The notes under the pieces are model-generated. The model saw only the letters and a program-made list of their open reading frames with translations. It was not told where the DNA came from and did not search any database. DNA of 51,517 nucleotides from an uncultured Desulfobulbaceae bacterium (lineage in GTDB: Bacteria; Desulfobacterota; Desulfobulbia; Desulfobulbales; BM004): the NCBI GenBank assembly GCA_947259115.1, contig CAMYKS010000015.1, positions 1 through 51,517 on the forward strand. Direction: 5' to 3'. Each line of letters starts with the position of its first letter. Within the stretch, counting starts at the first letter, position 1. Shown here in pieces: positions 1-10,745 of the stretch. Made by a program: the position numbers and the translations under genes.

Positions 1-554
1 TCTGTGCCTTTTGCACTAGCCTCTTCAAGATTAAGGCTGAGCCCACTGTCTCTGACCTGGCCCTGAGGACCAGGTTTTCTGTACTGAAATAAAATTATCA
101 GCATCTGCCGTCACATAAACCGTAAGTGGCAAGACCTTATCCTATGTTGTTATTCTAAAAATCGTGATTCTTACCACATCCTCATGCCAAAGTACATACC
201 TCAGTCCCGGCGCAATCCTAAATTACTCATTGACATCAGCGGGGCCCAATAATCTCGGATTATTACATGCATTATAGCTGTATGCGAAAAGTTTTCATGA
301 AGCCGGCAACTCACATACCTCATAAGGTATCTCCGCACTGAACCTTATTTTTTTCAGATCCATGAGTACTATTTATTGAAACATTAATCCTGCAAGTCTT
401 ATAGTATGAAATAAATTGGATATGCAATGCGAACAGGTATTATTGTTTCAGTGTACGACCTGCTATTTCTGTTACGAGCATATTAGTTGAGGCTGGCAGG
501 CCACTATATTTTTTAAAATAATCCCCGGGTGCTGTTATCTGGGTGACATAGTAT
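1..554. other. Leading intergenic stretch, no gene seen
   Basis: No coding region of recognisable family lies here on either strand. The only structured element I can point to is a short hairpin with a T-run near position 55-79, listed separately. The stretch is the upstream region of the AsmA-like gene; I could not identify a convincing promoter. Confidence 0.5.
54..80 (+). terminator. Possible rho-independent terminator
   Basis: A 6-bp stem (ACCTGG at 55-60 with CCAGGT at 70-75) is followed by TTTTCT-type sequence. It would end transcription of a plus-strand gene lying left of the window. The stem is short, so this is tentative. Confidence 0.35.
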
Positions 555-3500
555 ATGAAAAAAATCCGCCGCAATATATTTTTCTTCATCATAGCCTTTG
601 TTTTCTTTCTTGGCCTGGCTCCACGTTTATTTTTTCTCGACAAGGTCCGGATGACCATAAGCGAGCAGATAAGCAAAAGCCTGGCCACCTCGGTCACCAT
701 AAAGAAAATGCATTGGGTCTGGCTTCCCCTGCCCCACCTTACTCTCACCGATACCAGTTTAACCGACAGCCATTATGATTTCTTCCTGCCCAAGGTAAAA
801 GTTTATCCAACCTGGAAGTTTATACTGGGAGAAACCGACAAGCCGGGGAAAATCGTCCTGAACAGCCCCCGGTTTCACATCAACAGGAGAGCATTTCTGC
901 CACGGGAATCTCCGCAACGCATCTTACCCGAGGTTACACTTATCATTAATAAAGGGGTGCTGGAGATTGAGTCCACTGAAAAATATGGAGATATCCTTCG
1001 TTCAGGCTCTCTGACATTCAGCGATATTCGCGGCGCACTTAAACTGCAGCCCCAGGAAATTGAGGTAAATATTAACGGTTCTTCCCCCTTCAGTAAAAAA
1101 ATAAGCGTAGCGGGTAGCCTCACTATCCCAGAAAGGAACTATAAATTTTCACTGGATGCACAGGACGTAAAACTGCATAAAGTGGTAAATGCCTTATTTA
1201 ATGGCCGTCTGACACCTGTTGAATCTCCAGCCAGACTCGCTGGCACTGTTGCCGGCAAAGGCCTGCAACAATTCGAAGGAAACCTGCATGGGACTCTTCC
1301 CAGTTTATTAGCAAAACATGGGGATCGTGAAATACTCCTAGCCTGTGGTTATACCGACCTGAAATTTATCAAGTCCGGACCGCTTCTGCACCTTGACATC
1401 CATGATCTTGAAATTAAGGATCCCCAGATGAACATATCCGGGGAAATTGAACGAAAGTTTTCAGTAAAAAACAGTGAAGGACAATCTCCCGCTGCAGATT
1501 CTGTCTGGACCCTTGACCTCATCGGCAGTGATCTGGATCTGACGGCTTTACGCCGGAATATCCTGACCCTCTGGGGTGAAAACAAGATAGCTAAAACTGT
1601 AACTGATATTGTCTTGGAAGGGCGGGCCCTTTCTGCCGCCTATCGTTTCTCAGGCCCAGTGATGGATTTAAAAAACCTGGATGCCATGATTATCGAAGCT
1701 GATTTATTGAACACGGATATCCATGTTCCCGGGGCAGCACTTGATCTTACCAAGGCCAGCGGCCCCATCCAGATCAAAGATTCCATCCTGACAGGGCATA
1801 GTCTCAGTGCCCAACTTGGGAACAGTTATGGACATAATGCTGAACTGTTCCTAGATCTTGGCAATTTGGGTGCTACCTTCAAGCTCGTTATCGATATCGA
1901 CGCGGACCTGGCAGCTCTGCCTCCAATTCTCGCACGGCTTGTAAAACATAATGGTTTTCAGCGGCAGCTCGAAAAATTCACAGAGGTTTCCGGTAAAGCT
2001 TCCGGAACTTTACATCTTGGAGATACACTTAATGAAATCATCACCCGGGTAGATGTAAAGAACATGCAGCTTGAAACCAGATATGAGCCGCTTCCCCAAG
2101 CTGTTTCCGTTAGCAGTGGCGCTCTACAAGTCAGGCCCGGAAATGTCAGCTGGCACAAGGCAAAAGGGCGTATCGGACAGCAGAAAATCAGTAGCACAAG
2201 CGGTAATGTATCCTGGCTGACCGGGGAAACAATACTGCATATTGAAGAAATACAGGGACAACTGCAAGGGGCGCCACTCCATGCAATGCTGAAGCAGACG
2301 AAAGTAATGCCTCAAAAAATTAATACTGTTCTTGCCTCCATAGAAGGCGCCATCGGAGTTTCCCGCGGATCATTACGGGGCCCGCCCATGAAGCCCGGGT
2401 CATGGGAGTATGACTTGGCCTTGAATACTTCAGGGCTGGCCATTACGACTCCTCTGCTGCCCGAACAAATAAGCACCGACAAACTAAGGGCGGAGATAAG
2501 CCATAATGAGGCTGATCTTCAGGATGCAGATATCCGGTTCCTCGATCAAGGGTTCAATCTTAAAGGGTTGCTGAAACATCACCTCCTGGAAAACTGGTAT
2601 GGCATGATTGAGTTCAACGGTCCTGTGCAGTCCAAACTGGCAAGCTGGTTAAGCAGCAAAGGGTGGTTTCCGGATAAGCTGCGACCAAAGATCCCCTGCA
2701 CCATGAAAAACATGAAAGTCAGCTGGCAGGGGGAAACTGTAGCGGTTTCAGGAGCGATCCTTCAAGGTTTAGATGGGGGCAGACTGCCCATGGCAAAAAT
2801 TGATTATGAGAATTCACCTGAACATCTGCATATTAATGAACTGAGTTTTTACGCCTCCGGGGAACAAGGTCGATTGGAACTCGACTTCTGGCGCCGTTCA
2901 CCCCACAGTCTGTTGCTTTCATGGGATGGCTTTGTAAACGCCAACACCATTGATGCCCTTTTCCATCACAGTTCATTTACTGAAGGCACTATTTCAGGAG
3001 ATTTCGCGCTCGATTATTTTGCCGACCGGCCTGAGGCAACACGCTTTGAAGGCCTTCTGAAAGCCGGAAATCTACTTATGAAGACAAGCAGCAGTGACGA
3101 ACCCTTTGTCATTACAAGTCTTGATATGGCCGGCATCGGCAGACAATTGAGAATCCCTGCTTTAGCTCTGGCCATTGGTTCTGAGAAAATAAACGGTTCA
3201 GGCCAACTTGCAGCAGAAAAAGATGGTTTGCAGCTTGATATTTCTCTTGCTTCACCCTTCCTTTCAAAAACATCACTCAAGAGCATGTCAATGGCCATGC
3301 GGGAGACGTTGAATGTTTTTTTACAGAAACATTCTGACCAGAAACCAGGACTTCCGGTCGCCAAGGGCTGGGATATCACCGGAAGAATCGGGTTTGATTT
3401 TGACTCCTTTGCCTTTAAGCGTATTAGTGCCACACCATATGATGAAGCGCAAACTGTAACCCATAGATTCTATGATGTGCATGGTGATTTGCAAATCGCG

Positions 3501-4259
3501 CCTGACAAAATATCAAGAACGGAAATATTTTCTGCAAAACTATGCGGATTGGACTTCAAGGGCTTCTGGTATTCAAATGACAACCTTGGACAAAACTTTG
3601 AACTCCATACTGCTCCGAATGAGACATTTTATCTGGAAAAGGTATTACCATGCCTTGGTGTGCAACAGGACATCGTTGAAGGAGAATTTTCCCTGCAGGC
3701 AAATCTCCTGAAGGAATCAGACACCTGGCACAGCGGCAAGATACATATTAAATCCTCCCAGGGCCGCATTCTGCGCTTAAAAACCCTCTCCAAGATCTTG
3801 AAGGTGGTCAACATAACCGATCTTTTTCAAGAAGAAGTGGACAGTAGCGGCAAAAGGGGGTTTCCTTTTTCCCAAATGGATATTGAAACGCATATAGACG
3901 CCAACAACCTTATTTTTGACCGGGCCATTGTTCGAGGTGAAGGTTTGAATCTTTTTGCCCGGGGTGTAATCCACCTGGACGACTATGATACTGACCTGAC
4001 ACTGCTCATTTCTCCTTTTAAAACCTTTGACACCATAGTGTCCAAAGTACCGATCATAGGGCAGCCGGTTACGGGTGAAGACGGCAGTATGGTAAGCATC
4101 CCTGTTGCAGTCAAAGGTCATTTGACTGATCCGGCTATAACACCCCTGCATCCTGAAGCCATAAGTGATGCGCTTTTAAACATCGTCAAAGATACCTTTA
4201 TGCTGCCGTTTAATATCCTTAAACCCCTTGGACAATCAGAAAAAAAAGAGCAGCAGTGA
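555..4259 (+). CDS. AsmA-like / DUF3971-type envelope protein
   Basis: A 1234-aa protein with one N-terminal membrane anchor (about residues 7-25) followed by a very long, beta-rich periplasmic-type region and an AsmA-like C-terminal domain (about 1000-1200, ending in the typical [24 protein letters not shown] stretch). Large AsmA/YhdP/TamB relatives form hydrophobic grooves that bridge the inner and outer membranes and are implicated in phospholipid transport to the outer membrane. I infer the same general role here. The start is the ATG at 555; the ribosome site is weak. Its stop codon overlaps a possible GTG start of the next gene by a GTGA motif, so the two are probably co-transcribed. 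Which member of the superfamily (YhdP versus AsmA) is not certain. Confidence 0.8.
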   Translation: MKKIRRNIFFFIIAFVFFLGLAPRLFFLDKVRMTISEQISKSLATSVTIKKMHWVWLPLPHLTLTDTSLTDSHYDFFLPKVKVYPTWKFILGETDKPGKIVLNSPRFHINRRAFLPRESPQRILPEVTLIINKGVLEIESTEKYGDILRSGSLTFSDIRGALKLQPQEIEVNINGSSPFSKKISVAGSLTIPERNYKFSLDAQDVKLHKVVNALFNGRLTPVESPARLAGTVAGKGLQQFEGNLHGTLPSLLAKHGDREILLACGYTDLKFIKSGPLLHLDIHDLEIKDPQMNISGEIERKFSVKNSEGQSPAADSVWTLDLIGSDLDLTALRRNILTLWGENKIAKTVTDIVLEGRALSAAYRFSGPVMDLKNLDAMIIEADLLNTDIHVPGAALDLTKASGPIQIKDSILTGHSLSAQLGNSYGHNAELFLDLGNLGATFKLVIDIDADLAALPPILARLVKHNGFQRQLEKFTEVSGKASGTLHLGDTLNEIITRVDVKNMQLETRYEPLPQAVSVSSGALQVRPGNVSWHKAKGRIGQQKISSTSGNVSWLTGETILHIEEIQGQLQGAPLHAMLKQTKVMPQKINTVLASIEGAIGVSRGSLRGPPMKPGSWEYDLALNTSGLAITTPLLPEQISTDKLRAEISHNEADLQDADIRFLDQGFNLKGLLKHHLLENWYGMIEFNGPVQSKLASWLSSKGWFPDKLRPKIPCTMKNMKVSWQGETVAVSGAILQGLDGGRLPMAKIDYENSPEHLHINELSFYASGEQGRLELDFWRRSPHSLLLSWDGFVNANTIDALFHHSSFTEGTISGDFALDYFADRPEATRFEGLLKAGNLLMKTSSSDEPFVITSLDMAGIGRQLRIPALALAIGSEKINGSGQLAAEKDGLQLDISLASPFLSKTSLKSMSMAMRETLNVFLQKHSDQKPGLPVAKGWDITGRIGFDFDSFAFKRISATPYDEAQTVTHRFYDVHGDLQIAPDKISRTEIFSAKLCGLDFKGFWYSNDNLGQNFELHTAPNETFYLEKVLPCLGVQQDIVEGEFSLQANLLKESDTWHSGKIHIKSSQGRILRLKTLSKILKVVNITDLFQEEVDSSGKRGFPFSQMDIETHIDANNLIFDRAIVRGEGLNLFARGVIHLDDYDTDLTLLISPFKTFDTIVSKVPIIGQPVTGEDGSMVSIPVAVKGHLTDPAITPLHPEAISDALLNIVKDTFMLPFNILKPLGQSEKKEQQ

Positions 4260-4300
4260 AGCTTCAGACGGAAAATAAACAATTAATTGCACAGGATCCC

Positions 4301-6463
4301 ATGACATACAAAAATACCCTCCACATTTTTCTCAGCGTCTCGTTTGTCACGTTTGTCTTATTAAGCTGCATGGCCAGCATTGCAAGGTGTGAAGACAAGC
4401 CGTCCAACCGCCTTGTTGATGAATCAAGCCCATATCTCTTAAAACATGCAACTAACCCGGTAAACTGGTATCCCTGGGGAGAGGAAGCCTTTTCCCTGGC
4501 CAAGAAAAAAGATAAACCTGTTCTTTTGTCCATCGGTTACTTAACCTGTCACTGGTGCAATGTCATGGAGGAGGAATCATTCTCCGATCCCCAGGTTGCC
4601 GCCCTTATCAACGACGTTTTCATTCCCATAAAGGTAGACCGGGAGGAACGTCCCGACATTGACCAAATCTACATGAAAGCCTGCCATCTCCTGTCACCAT
4701 CCTGTGGGTGGCCGCTTACACTTTTTCTTACTCCTGAGGGCAAACCTTTTTATGCCGGAACGTACATTCCAAAGGAAAACCGTTTTGGCCGCCTCGGTCT
4801 CCTGGAACTTATTCCCAGGGTCAAGGAACTCTGGACCCAGGAAAATGATTCCGTTCTGAAATCTGCCGACAGCATCAATGCTGCAATTATTTCTTCTACG
4901 ATCCAACTTCCTGGCGGGGATATGGACGCCACCTATCTTGATGCTGCCTTTCAGGCCTTTCTGCAGGATTTTGATGCGCAATATGGCGGTTTTGGCAGCA
5001 GCACCAAATTCCCTAAACCGCAAAACCTCTTGTTCCTGCTGAGGTATTGGCATCGTACCGGCAACAAGGATGCCCTTGCCATGGTAGAGAAAACATTGAC
5101 AGCTCTGCGACAGGGAGGCATATACGATCAACTTGGGCATGGTTTCCACCGCTACGCCACTGACCCCATGTGGCGCCTGCCCCATTTCGAAAAAATGCTC
5201 TACGACCAGGCCTTACTTGTAATTGCCTACCTGGAAGCCTACCAGGCAACTGCCAAGGAAGAATATGCCGCCACTGCAAAAGAGATCCTGGACTATGTCC
5301 TACGGGATATGACGGCCAAAGACGGGGCCTTCTACTCTGCTGAAAGTGCGGACAGTGAGGGTGAAGAGGGCAAGTTCTACCTCTGGTCGGCAGCAGAAAT
5401 CAAAAATATCCTGGGTCAGCAGGAGGCTGCCAGGGTCAATAGTGTCTTCCATATTAAAGAGGATGGTAATTATATTGATCCTGTTGCCGGGAAAAAAACA
5501 GGCCAAAATATTCTCTATATTGAGGAGGCTGCAGGCAAAATCACCGGACTTGAAGGTATGCGCAATAAACTGCTGGCAGCCCGCAATACCCGCCCGAGGC
5601 CTGAACGCGATGACAAGGTGTTGGCCGATTGGAACGGCCTTATGATTGCTGCTTTTGCAAGAGCCGCCCAGGTTTTTGCTGAGCCCGAATATGGTGAGAC
5701 TGCAAAACGTGCAGCTCAATTTATCCTGGACAATCTGCGTTCCCAGGATGGAAAACTTTTGCACCGCTGGCGCCAAGGCCGGGCCGGACTTTCAGCTACC
5801 GCTGCTGATTATTCTTTTATGACCTGGGGACTGCTTGAGCTCTATGGTTGGGATTTTGACGCCACATGGCTGCAGCTGGCCCTGGGCCTGACCGATGATC
5901 TCATTGAAAACTACTGGGATGAAAAGCTGGGTGGCTTTTACCTGACAACCGACAATAAAAAATCTAAGCTCCCGAGGATCAAGGAGACCATTGATACCGC
6001 CCTGCCATCTTCAAACGCTGTCGCCATGTACAATCTGCTTAAACTCAGCAGGCTGACCGGCAACCATATATTTGCTGAAAAGGGAGCAAAAATAAGCAGA
6101 TTAGTGTCTTCCAGGGCCAAGGATTCTCCCCTTGCATTCCCTATGCTTCTGGGGGCACTTGACCTCGCCCTGGCACCCTCCCAGGAAGTTGTCATTGTGG
6201 GTGAGCAGAACGCTGCCGGCACCAAACAAATGTTGAAAGCCTTGCGCCAAAACTACTTCCCAAATGCGGTCCTGCTTTTCAAGCCGGCAGGTGAGAAAAA
6301 ACCTGAAATAATCAGTTATGCAAACTTTATCGAATTCATGTATGCCGTTGATAATAAGGCTACTGCGTATGTATGCATAAACTTCAAGTGCAATTTTCCC
6401 ACAACGGACCCCGCCAAAATGCTTCAATCCCTGCGTTTTTTTTCAAAACCCCAAACAAAATAA
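4301..6463 (+). CDS. Exported DUF255 / thioredoxin-fold protein (YyaL/SSP411 family)
   Basis: The family signature is clear: [18 protein letters not shown] at about residues 43-60 followed by TCHWC (Cys83 and Cys86 counted from this start), then an (alpha/alpha)6-barrel-like region with the [11 protein letters not shown] motif typical of YyaL/spermatogenesis-associated protein 20. The N-terminal thioredoxin-like domain carries the CxxC; the rest resembles a glycosidase/epimerase barrel. The biochemical function of the family is not established. A GTG at 4256 overlaps the previous stop, but I prefer the ATG at 4301: it has AGGA just upstream and opens directly with a signal peptide (hydrophobic residues 8-23). 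A Cys at residue 23 in LLSC could make it a lipoprotein. Length 720 aa fits the family. Confidence 0.82.
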   Translation: MTYKNTLHIFLSVSFVTFVLLSCMASIARCEDKPSNRLVDESSPYLLKHATNPVNWYPWGEEAFSLAKKKDKPVLLSIGYLTCHWCNVMEEESFSDPQVAALINDVFIPIKVDREERPDIDQIYMKACHLLSPSCGWPLTLFLTPEGKPFYAGTYIPKENRFGRLGLLELIPRVKELWTQENDSVLKSADSINAAIISSTIQLPGGDMDATYLDAAFQAFLQDFDAQYGGFGSSTKFPKPQNLLFLLRYWHRTGNKDALAMVEKTLTALRQGGIYDQLGHGFHRYATDPMWRLPHFEKMLYDQALLVIAYLEAYQATAKEEYAATAKEILDYVLRDMTAKDGAFYSAESADSEGEEGKFYLWSAAEIKNILGQQEAARVNSVFHIKEDGNYIDPVAGKKTGQNILYIEEAAGKITGLEGMRNKLLAARNTRPRPERDDKVLADWNGLMIAAFARAAQVFAEPEYGETAKRAAQFILDNLRSQDGKLLHRWRQGRAGLSATAADYSFMTWGLLELYGWDFDATWLQLALGLTDDLIENYWDEKLGGFYLTTDNKKSKLPRIKETIDTALPSSNAVAMYNLLKLSRLTGNHIFAEKGAKISRLVSSRAKDSPLAFPMLLGALDLALAPSQEVVIVGEQNAAGTKQMLKALRQNYFPNAVLLFKPAGEKKPEIISYANFIEFMYAVDNKATAYVCINFKCNFPTTDPAKMLQSLRFFSKPQTK

Positions 6464-6480
6464 CAGAACGACTAAAATAC

Positions 6481-6516
6481 AAAAACCCCGACCTGGGGTG
6501 GGAGGTCGGGGTTTTT
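6481..6516. terminator. Strong bidirectional terminator
   Basis: A 14-bp perfect inverted repeat, AAAAACCCCGACCT at 6481-6494 and its complement at 6503-6516, with an 8-nt loop. The A-run and T-run at the two ends make it work in both directions: it closes the AsmA/DUF255 pair on the plus strand and the kinase operon on the minus strand. Confidence 0.92.
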
Positions 6517-6874
6517 GCACTTTAGGAAGGGGAGGTACAAAAAAGGAGAGAGATTAATTTTTCCTTTTGTGCCTTTGTACTCAATATATTCACAAACCGT
6601 GCCAAAACAGGAAGAAAAAATTAATTCACTGAAATCATTACGGAAAAAATTTTCCGTGCCTTCAAGCAATGCAGGCCTGTTTCTGCACCGCAGGCAAAAT
6701 GGGTAAAAATTACTCAGCCTGAATATTCCATGGATAGTATTTACCCAGCCCTGGTGTTACGCAATATATTTTACCGATTCCGTCTTTTCAGACAGTAAGC
6801 TGCAGCTGTTCTGTCCCGGAAAATTTTCTTATGAGTGAGGACTAGAAAAACAACATGGGGGAAAATAGGAAAAA
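6517..6874. other. Intergenic stretch between convergent transcription units
   Basis: No gene recognised. It holds a perfect 8-bp inverted repeat with a 2-nt loop at 6640-6657 (ACGGAAAA/TTTTCCGT) and a looser TGGGTAAA/TTTACCCA pair near 6699-6746. Neither has an obvious role. Confidence 0.4.
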
Positions 6875-8461
6875 CTATTCATCCAGGACTTTACGGATGA
6901 GGGCGGCAATCTTTTCAGTAGTATATGGTTTCATCAATATCGCCGACATATTGCGTAATACATGGCCTTCAGCCTCTTCCAGGCAATATCCGGTTACCAG
7001 GATGAATTTCATAGCAGGATTGATGAGTTTCAATTCGCTGAAAAGCTCCAGGCCTGACATTTTCGGCATTATCATATCGGAGACCACAAGGTTTATAATG
7101 TCATGATTTTCAGCATACACAGCCAGGGCTTCTTCGCCGTTGCAAGCAATAAGGACATTGTATCCCAAATCCGAGAGCATCTCTGAAGAAAAGGAGCGTA
7201 ACACCTCTTCGTCTTCTACAATAAGAATGGTTTCCTTGCCACTTATCAGCTGACGGTACGAATCCTGCTGCTGTGTCGCAGCGTCCTTAGCCTCCATGCT
7301 CCCTTCGGCAGCAACCGGCAGAAAAACCCTGAATGTTGCACCCTCACCTATAACACTCTGTACATCAACCCAGCCATCATGCCCTGAAATAATTGAGTAC
7401 ACTATTGCCAGGCCCAGGCCTGTGCCTTTACCCACCTCTTTTGTGGTAAAAAAGGGATCGAATATTTTAGACTGCTCCTCCTTGTCAATGCCGCATCCGG
7501 TGTCACTCACCGATATTACAATATACTCCTTGGCTCCAGAGACTGGATTTTTGGCAACGAGCTCAGAATCGGAAGAAATACGCTGTGTTTTGATGGCAAT
7601 GACACCCTTGCCCTGCATGGCATCCCTGGCGTTTATGGCAAAATTCATAAGCACCTGGGTCAGCTGTCCCTGGTCGGATTTCAGCATGGGCAAATTAGGG
7701 TCCAGATCCAATCTGATATCCACAGTCTCCTCTACCATCCTCCGGATGAAGCCGACATTTTCCTCAATGAGTTTATTAATGTCCAGCATCTTGAACTCAA
7801 GGGGAATTTTCCTGCTGAACAACAGGAGCTGCTTTACAAGGTGTGAAGCCCGCTTGGAGACATCAATAATGGTCTGGATGTTCTTGCTCACAGGTGTGCC
7901 CTCGGGCAGGGACTTCAGGCTTAAACTTGCATAGCCCATGATACCGGTGAGCAGATTGTTAAAATCATGGGCAATACCACCGGCCAGCCTGCCGACGGAT
8001 TCCATTTTCTGGGATTGAAAAAGCTGCAGCTGCAGTTTCTTTTTCTCAGCCTCAACAACCTCGATGGCCTGCCGGTCCGCCCAGATATCAAGGGCCCTTG
8101 AGACCCGTGCCGCAAATCCGGCAATATTTTTCTTTAAAATATAATCCGTTGCCCCTTCCCTGAGGCTGTCCACGGCAACCTGCTCATTACCCATCCCGGT
8201 AATCAGAATAACGGGAAGTTTTATCTTCTTTTCCTGAAGAATTTCTATTGCCTCAATGCCTGTGAGATCAGGCAGGGAATAATCTGCAATAACAATATCC
8301 GCTTTCAGGTTTTCGAGACTTGCCAGAAACTGCTCCCGGTTCCTGGCAACATGATGGCTGACTTCAAAGCCGCCCTTGCGGAGTTCATACAGTTCAAGCT
8401 CCACATCGTCGGGGTTGTCCTCAATAAAAAGAACCTCAATTTTTTTTAACGTCTCATCCAT
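6875..8461 (-). CDS. REC-HisKA-HATPase-REC hybrid histidine kinase
   Basis: A soluble 528-aa hybrid kinase. Order of domains: receiver (about 8-125, phosphoacceptor Asp60 in IADYSLPD), a short coiled coil (about 130-150), HisKA with GGIAHDFNNLL (His165), HATPase_c with N-box NFAINARDAM and G-boxes DTGCGID / GTGLGLAIV, and a C-terminal receiver (Asp462 in VSDMIMPKMSG). Without a membrane segment it must take its signal from a partner, most simply the CheY-like protein encoded just upstream. I chose the ATG at 8461 because it gives a normal short lead before the first receiver; a TTG at 8500 in the same frame would overlap the upstream gene by 11 bp. Third gene of a minus-strand operon of two-component proteins. 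Confidence 0.88.
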   Translation of the reverse strand: MDETLKKIEVLFIEDNPDDVELELYELRKGGFEVSHHVARNREQFLASLENLKADIVIADYSLPDLTGIEAIEILQEKKIKLPVILITGMGNEQVAVDSLREGATDYILKKNIAGFAARVSRALDIWADRQAIEVVEAEKKKLQLQLFQSQKMESVGRLAGGIAHDFNNLLTGIMGYASLSLKSLPEGTPVSKNIQTIIDVSKRASHLVKQLLLFSRKIPLEFKMLDINKLIEENVGFIRRMVEETVDIRLDLDPNLPMLKSDQGQLTQVLMNFAINARDAMQGKGVIAIKTQRISSDSELVAKNPVSGAKEYIVISVSDTGCGIDKEEQSKIFDPFFTTKEVGKGTGLGLAIVYSIISGHDGWVDVQSVIGEGATFRVFLPVAAEGSMEAKDAATQQQDSYRQLISGKETILIVEDEEVLRSFSSEMLSDLGYNVLIACNGEEALAVYAENHDIINLVVSDMIMPKMSGLELFSELKLINPAMKFILVTGYCLEEAEGHVLRNMSAILMKPYTTEKIAALIRKVLDE

Positions 8462-8489
8462 TTGATCAGATAATTTTGTCAAATCTACG

Positions 8490-8936
8490 TTATCCTTCAA
8501 CGGGGGATTCGTTGAGCAACAACCAATAATAACCGATGTAGCGCACCGTCTCTACAAACTGGTCAAAATCTACAGGTTTTCTGATATAACTGTTTACACC
8601 CAGGTCATAACTTTCCACCAGGTCTTTCTCCTCTTTGGAGGAGGTCAGGATAACGACCGGCACTTTTTTCAGAGCCCCCTCTGCCTTGATTTTCCGTAAA
8701 ACTTCAATACCATCCATCTTGGGCAACTTCAGATCAAGCAGTATGAGGGCTGGTGCATCATGTCTGGAGTCCTCATATTTGCCGCTGTAAAACAAATAAT
8801 CGACAGCCTCCTGTCCGTCCCGAGCCACTACTATGGGATTTAATATATTGTTTCTTTTCAGGGCATGGAGCGCCAACTCCACATCATCGGGATTATCTTC
8901 CACAAGTAAAATTTCATTCACCTGGTTTGTAAGCAT
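8490..8936 (-). CDS. Single-domain response regulator (Rcp1/CheY-like)
   Basis: 148 aa consisting of one receiver domain: acidic pocket VEDNPDD at about 12-18, phosphoacceptor Asp68 in LLDLKLPKMDG, Thr/Ser at LTSS and the conserved Lys in IRKPVD. It resembles the Rcp1 class that pairs with phytochrome-like kinases. A good AGGAGG ribosome site lies upstream of the ATG. It sits between the heme-type membrane kinase (upstream) and the hybrid kinase (downstream), so it is the natural carrier of phosphate between them; that wiring is inference. Confidence 0.9.
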   Translation of the reverse strand: MLTNQVNEILLVEDNPDDVELALHALKRNNILNPIVVARDGQEAVDYLFYSGKYEDSRHDAPALILLDLKLPKMDGIEVLRKIKAEGALKKVPVVILTSSKEEKDLVESYDLGVNSYIRKPVDFDQFVETVRYIGYYWLLLNESPVEG

Positions 8937-9007
8937 ATTGTTCCTCCTTGCTGTTTAGGACTCTGGTATAGTTTCTGCCCCAGGGCAAAGCCTCCTTTCT
9001 CTGTCTA

Positions 9008-10528
9008 TTATAAACCCATGCCGTCCAACGGCAACTGTATATAAAAAACAGAACCGGAACCCGGTTCCGACTCTGCCCAAATCTTTCCGTGGTGCCGCTC
9101 AACCAAGCGCTTAACAATGGCCAACCCTATGCCCGTGCCCTCGTATTCTTCCGGCAGTTGCAAACGCTGAAAGACCTGAAAAATCTTGTCATGATACTGC
9201 ATGTCAAAACCTATACCGGTGTCCTTGACATAAAATGCCTTAAGCCCTTCATCAAAACCAATCTTGATTTTTGGCCTCTCCACTTCACTGCTGTACTTGA
9301 TACCATTTGATATCAGATTGGCAAAAACATGCTGGAACATTTTCTGATCACAGAGCAGTTCAGGCAGATCCTCAACCTTGACATCAATGTTCTTGTCCTT
9401 GATCACTTCGGAGAAATCCCGCAGAACATTGTTGATAAGTTTGTTCATGCTGACCTGTTCCAACCGCAATTCGGCCCTGCCCGCCCGCGAAAAACTGAGC
9501 ATATCATCAATGAGCTGGGACATCTTTATGGCGCCGTTGCGCACCCGGTTCAGGTAATGTTCACCCATGCCTTCAAGCTTGTCACCGTATTCCTCCAAAA
9601 CGATCTTGGAAAAACCGTCAATATTTCTCAGCGGCGCCCTGAGATCATGGGAAACAGAATAGGAAAAAGCCTCGAGCTCCTTGTTGGCGGCAGTAAGCTC
9701 TTTATTGGTGTTTTTTATTATGGCGTTCTTTTCAAAGAGTTCCTTGCGCATTTTATAGAAAGTTTTTTCCAGGCACCCGATTTCATCTTCCCGGGTAATT
9801 ATTTTCCTTGCCTCGTATTCGCCTTCTTCTATCTTCTCCGGCAGTTCCTCCAACTCCTTGGCCAACTGTTTCACCGGCTTTGTCACCAGCAGAAAGAGTA
9901 ACAGGTAGGCAAAGGCAATTATTGCCCCTATTCCCAAAACTCCGATAAAAAAATTATGCCAGACATGGGCATAAATATTGGCATAGGTTCTGTCTGTTCC
10001 CATCCTTACAGTCATTGATCCCAGGATCTCCTGCTCTGATCCGTGACATTGATGGCATTTTTCCTGATTTTTTACGAGCCGCACCATGTTGAGGTAGCGG
10101 TTTTCACCTATCTGCTCCTCAAAACTCCGCTTCAAAATCCCATTGTTTTTCGGTTGGATAATGAGCTCCCTCCAAACCGCTTGGTTGTAAATGGAGTCAT
10201 CAATAATTTTGCCGATCATATCGGCCTCGGTTGCATAAGTGACTCTCTGGTTAAGGTCGCTGATATAGATCTGGACATCCCGAATATTACTGCTCATCTG
10301 GAGTAGCTGCTCACGGACCGCTTCGCTGTCACCGACCGACATGGGATATTCTATGCCTCCATACACTGTGTGAAACAGATCATCGCCAAAAAGAGACATT
10401 TCATCAATCATATCTCTGGCCTGGTGGGCAGCTGAAAAAACTATAAATATTGCCAGGGGCAAAACAAGGGCAAGTGTAAGAACGGTCAGTATCGTTCTGC
10501 TCAGTTTCTTACCAATAAAACGCACCAT
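9008..10528 (-). CDS. Membrane histidine kinase with periplasmic CxxCH heme motif
   Basis: About 506 aa. A first membrane segment (about 8-32), a periplasmic domain of roughly 160 residues ending in the c-type heme-binding motif CHQCH (Cys158, Cys161, His162), a second membrane segment (about 192-216), a HAMP-like linker, a coiled coil, HisKA with the phytochrome-kinase style SHDLRAPLRNIDGF, and HATPase_c (NLISNGIKYS, DTGIGFD, GTGIGLAIVK). The heme motif suggests redox, oxygen, NO or similar gas sensing outside the cytoplasm. I chose the ATG at 10528, which has GGAG 5 nt upstream; a GTG at 10561 would add 11 residues. First gene of the three-gene two-component operon. Confidence 0.88.
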   Translation of the reverse strand: MVRFIGKKLSRTILTVLTLALVLPLAIFIVFSAAHQARDMIDEMSLFGDDLFHTVYGGIEYPMSVGDSEAVREQLLQMSSNIRDVQIYISDLNQRVTYATEADMIGKIIDDSIYNQAVWRELIIQPKNNGILKRSFEEQIGENRYLNMVRLVKNQEKCHQCHGSEQEILGSMTVRMGTDRTYANIYAHVWHNFFIGVLGIGAIIAFAYLLLFLLVTKPVKQLAKELEELPEKIEEGEYEARKIITREDEIGCLEKTFYKMRKELFEKNAIIKNTNKELTAANKELEAFSYSVSHDLRAPLRNIDGFSKIVLEEYGDKLEGMGEHYLNRVRNGAIKMSQLIDDMLSFSRAGRAELRLEQVSMNKLINNVLRDFSEVIKDKNIDVKVEDLPELLCDQKMFQHVFANLISNGIKYSSEVERPKIKIGFDEGLKAFYVKDTGIGFDMQYHDKIFQVFQRLQLPEEYEGTGIGLAIVKRLVERHHGKIWAESEPGSGSVFYIQLPLDGMGL

Positions 10529-10745
10529 CATATCTCCATACTGCGCAAATACCGGCTGCACATGTTACAGAACCGGCTTGAAAAAACTTTCTGAGTCAAA
10601 CCTTATAACCCTGAATGCGCCTATACTGCCTGAAAAGGCAGATTAGGCTTTCAGGAAAACAATTTAATTATTCTACCATAAAAAAAAATATTTTATATTA
10701 AAATCAACATGTTCCAATTTAAAGCACTTAAAAAGTGCCCCTGGA

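Noticed and set aside
7296..7934. Plus-strand open frame of 212 codons
   Set aside because: Antisense to the hybrid kinase gene with Ser/Pro-rich composition typical of shadow frames.
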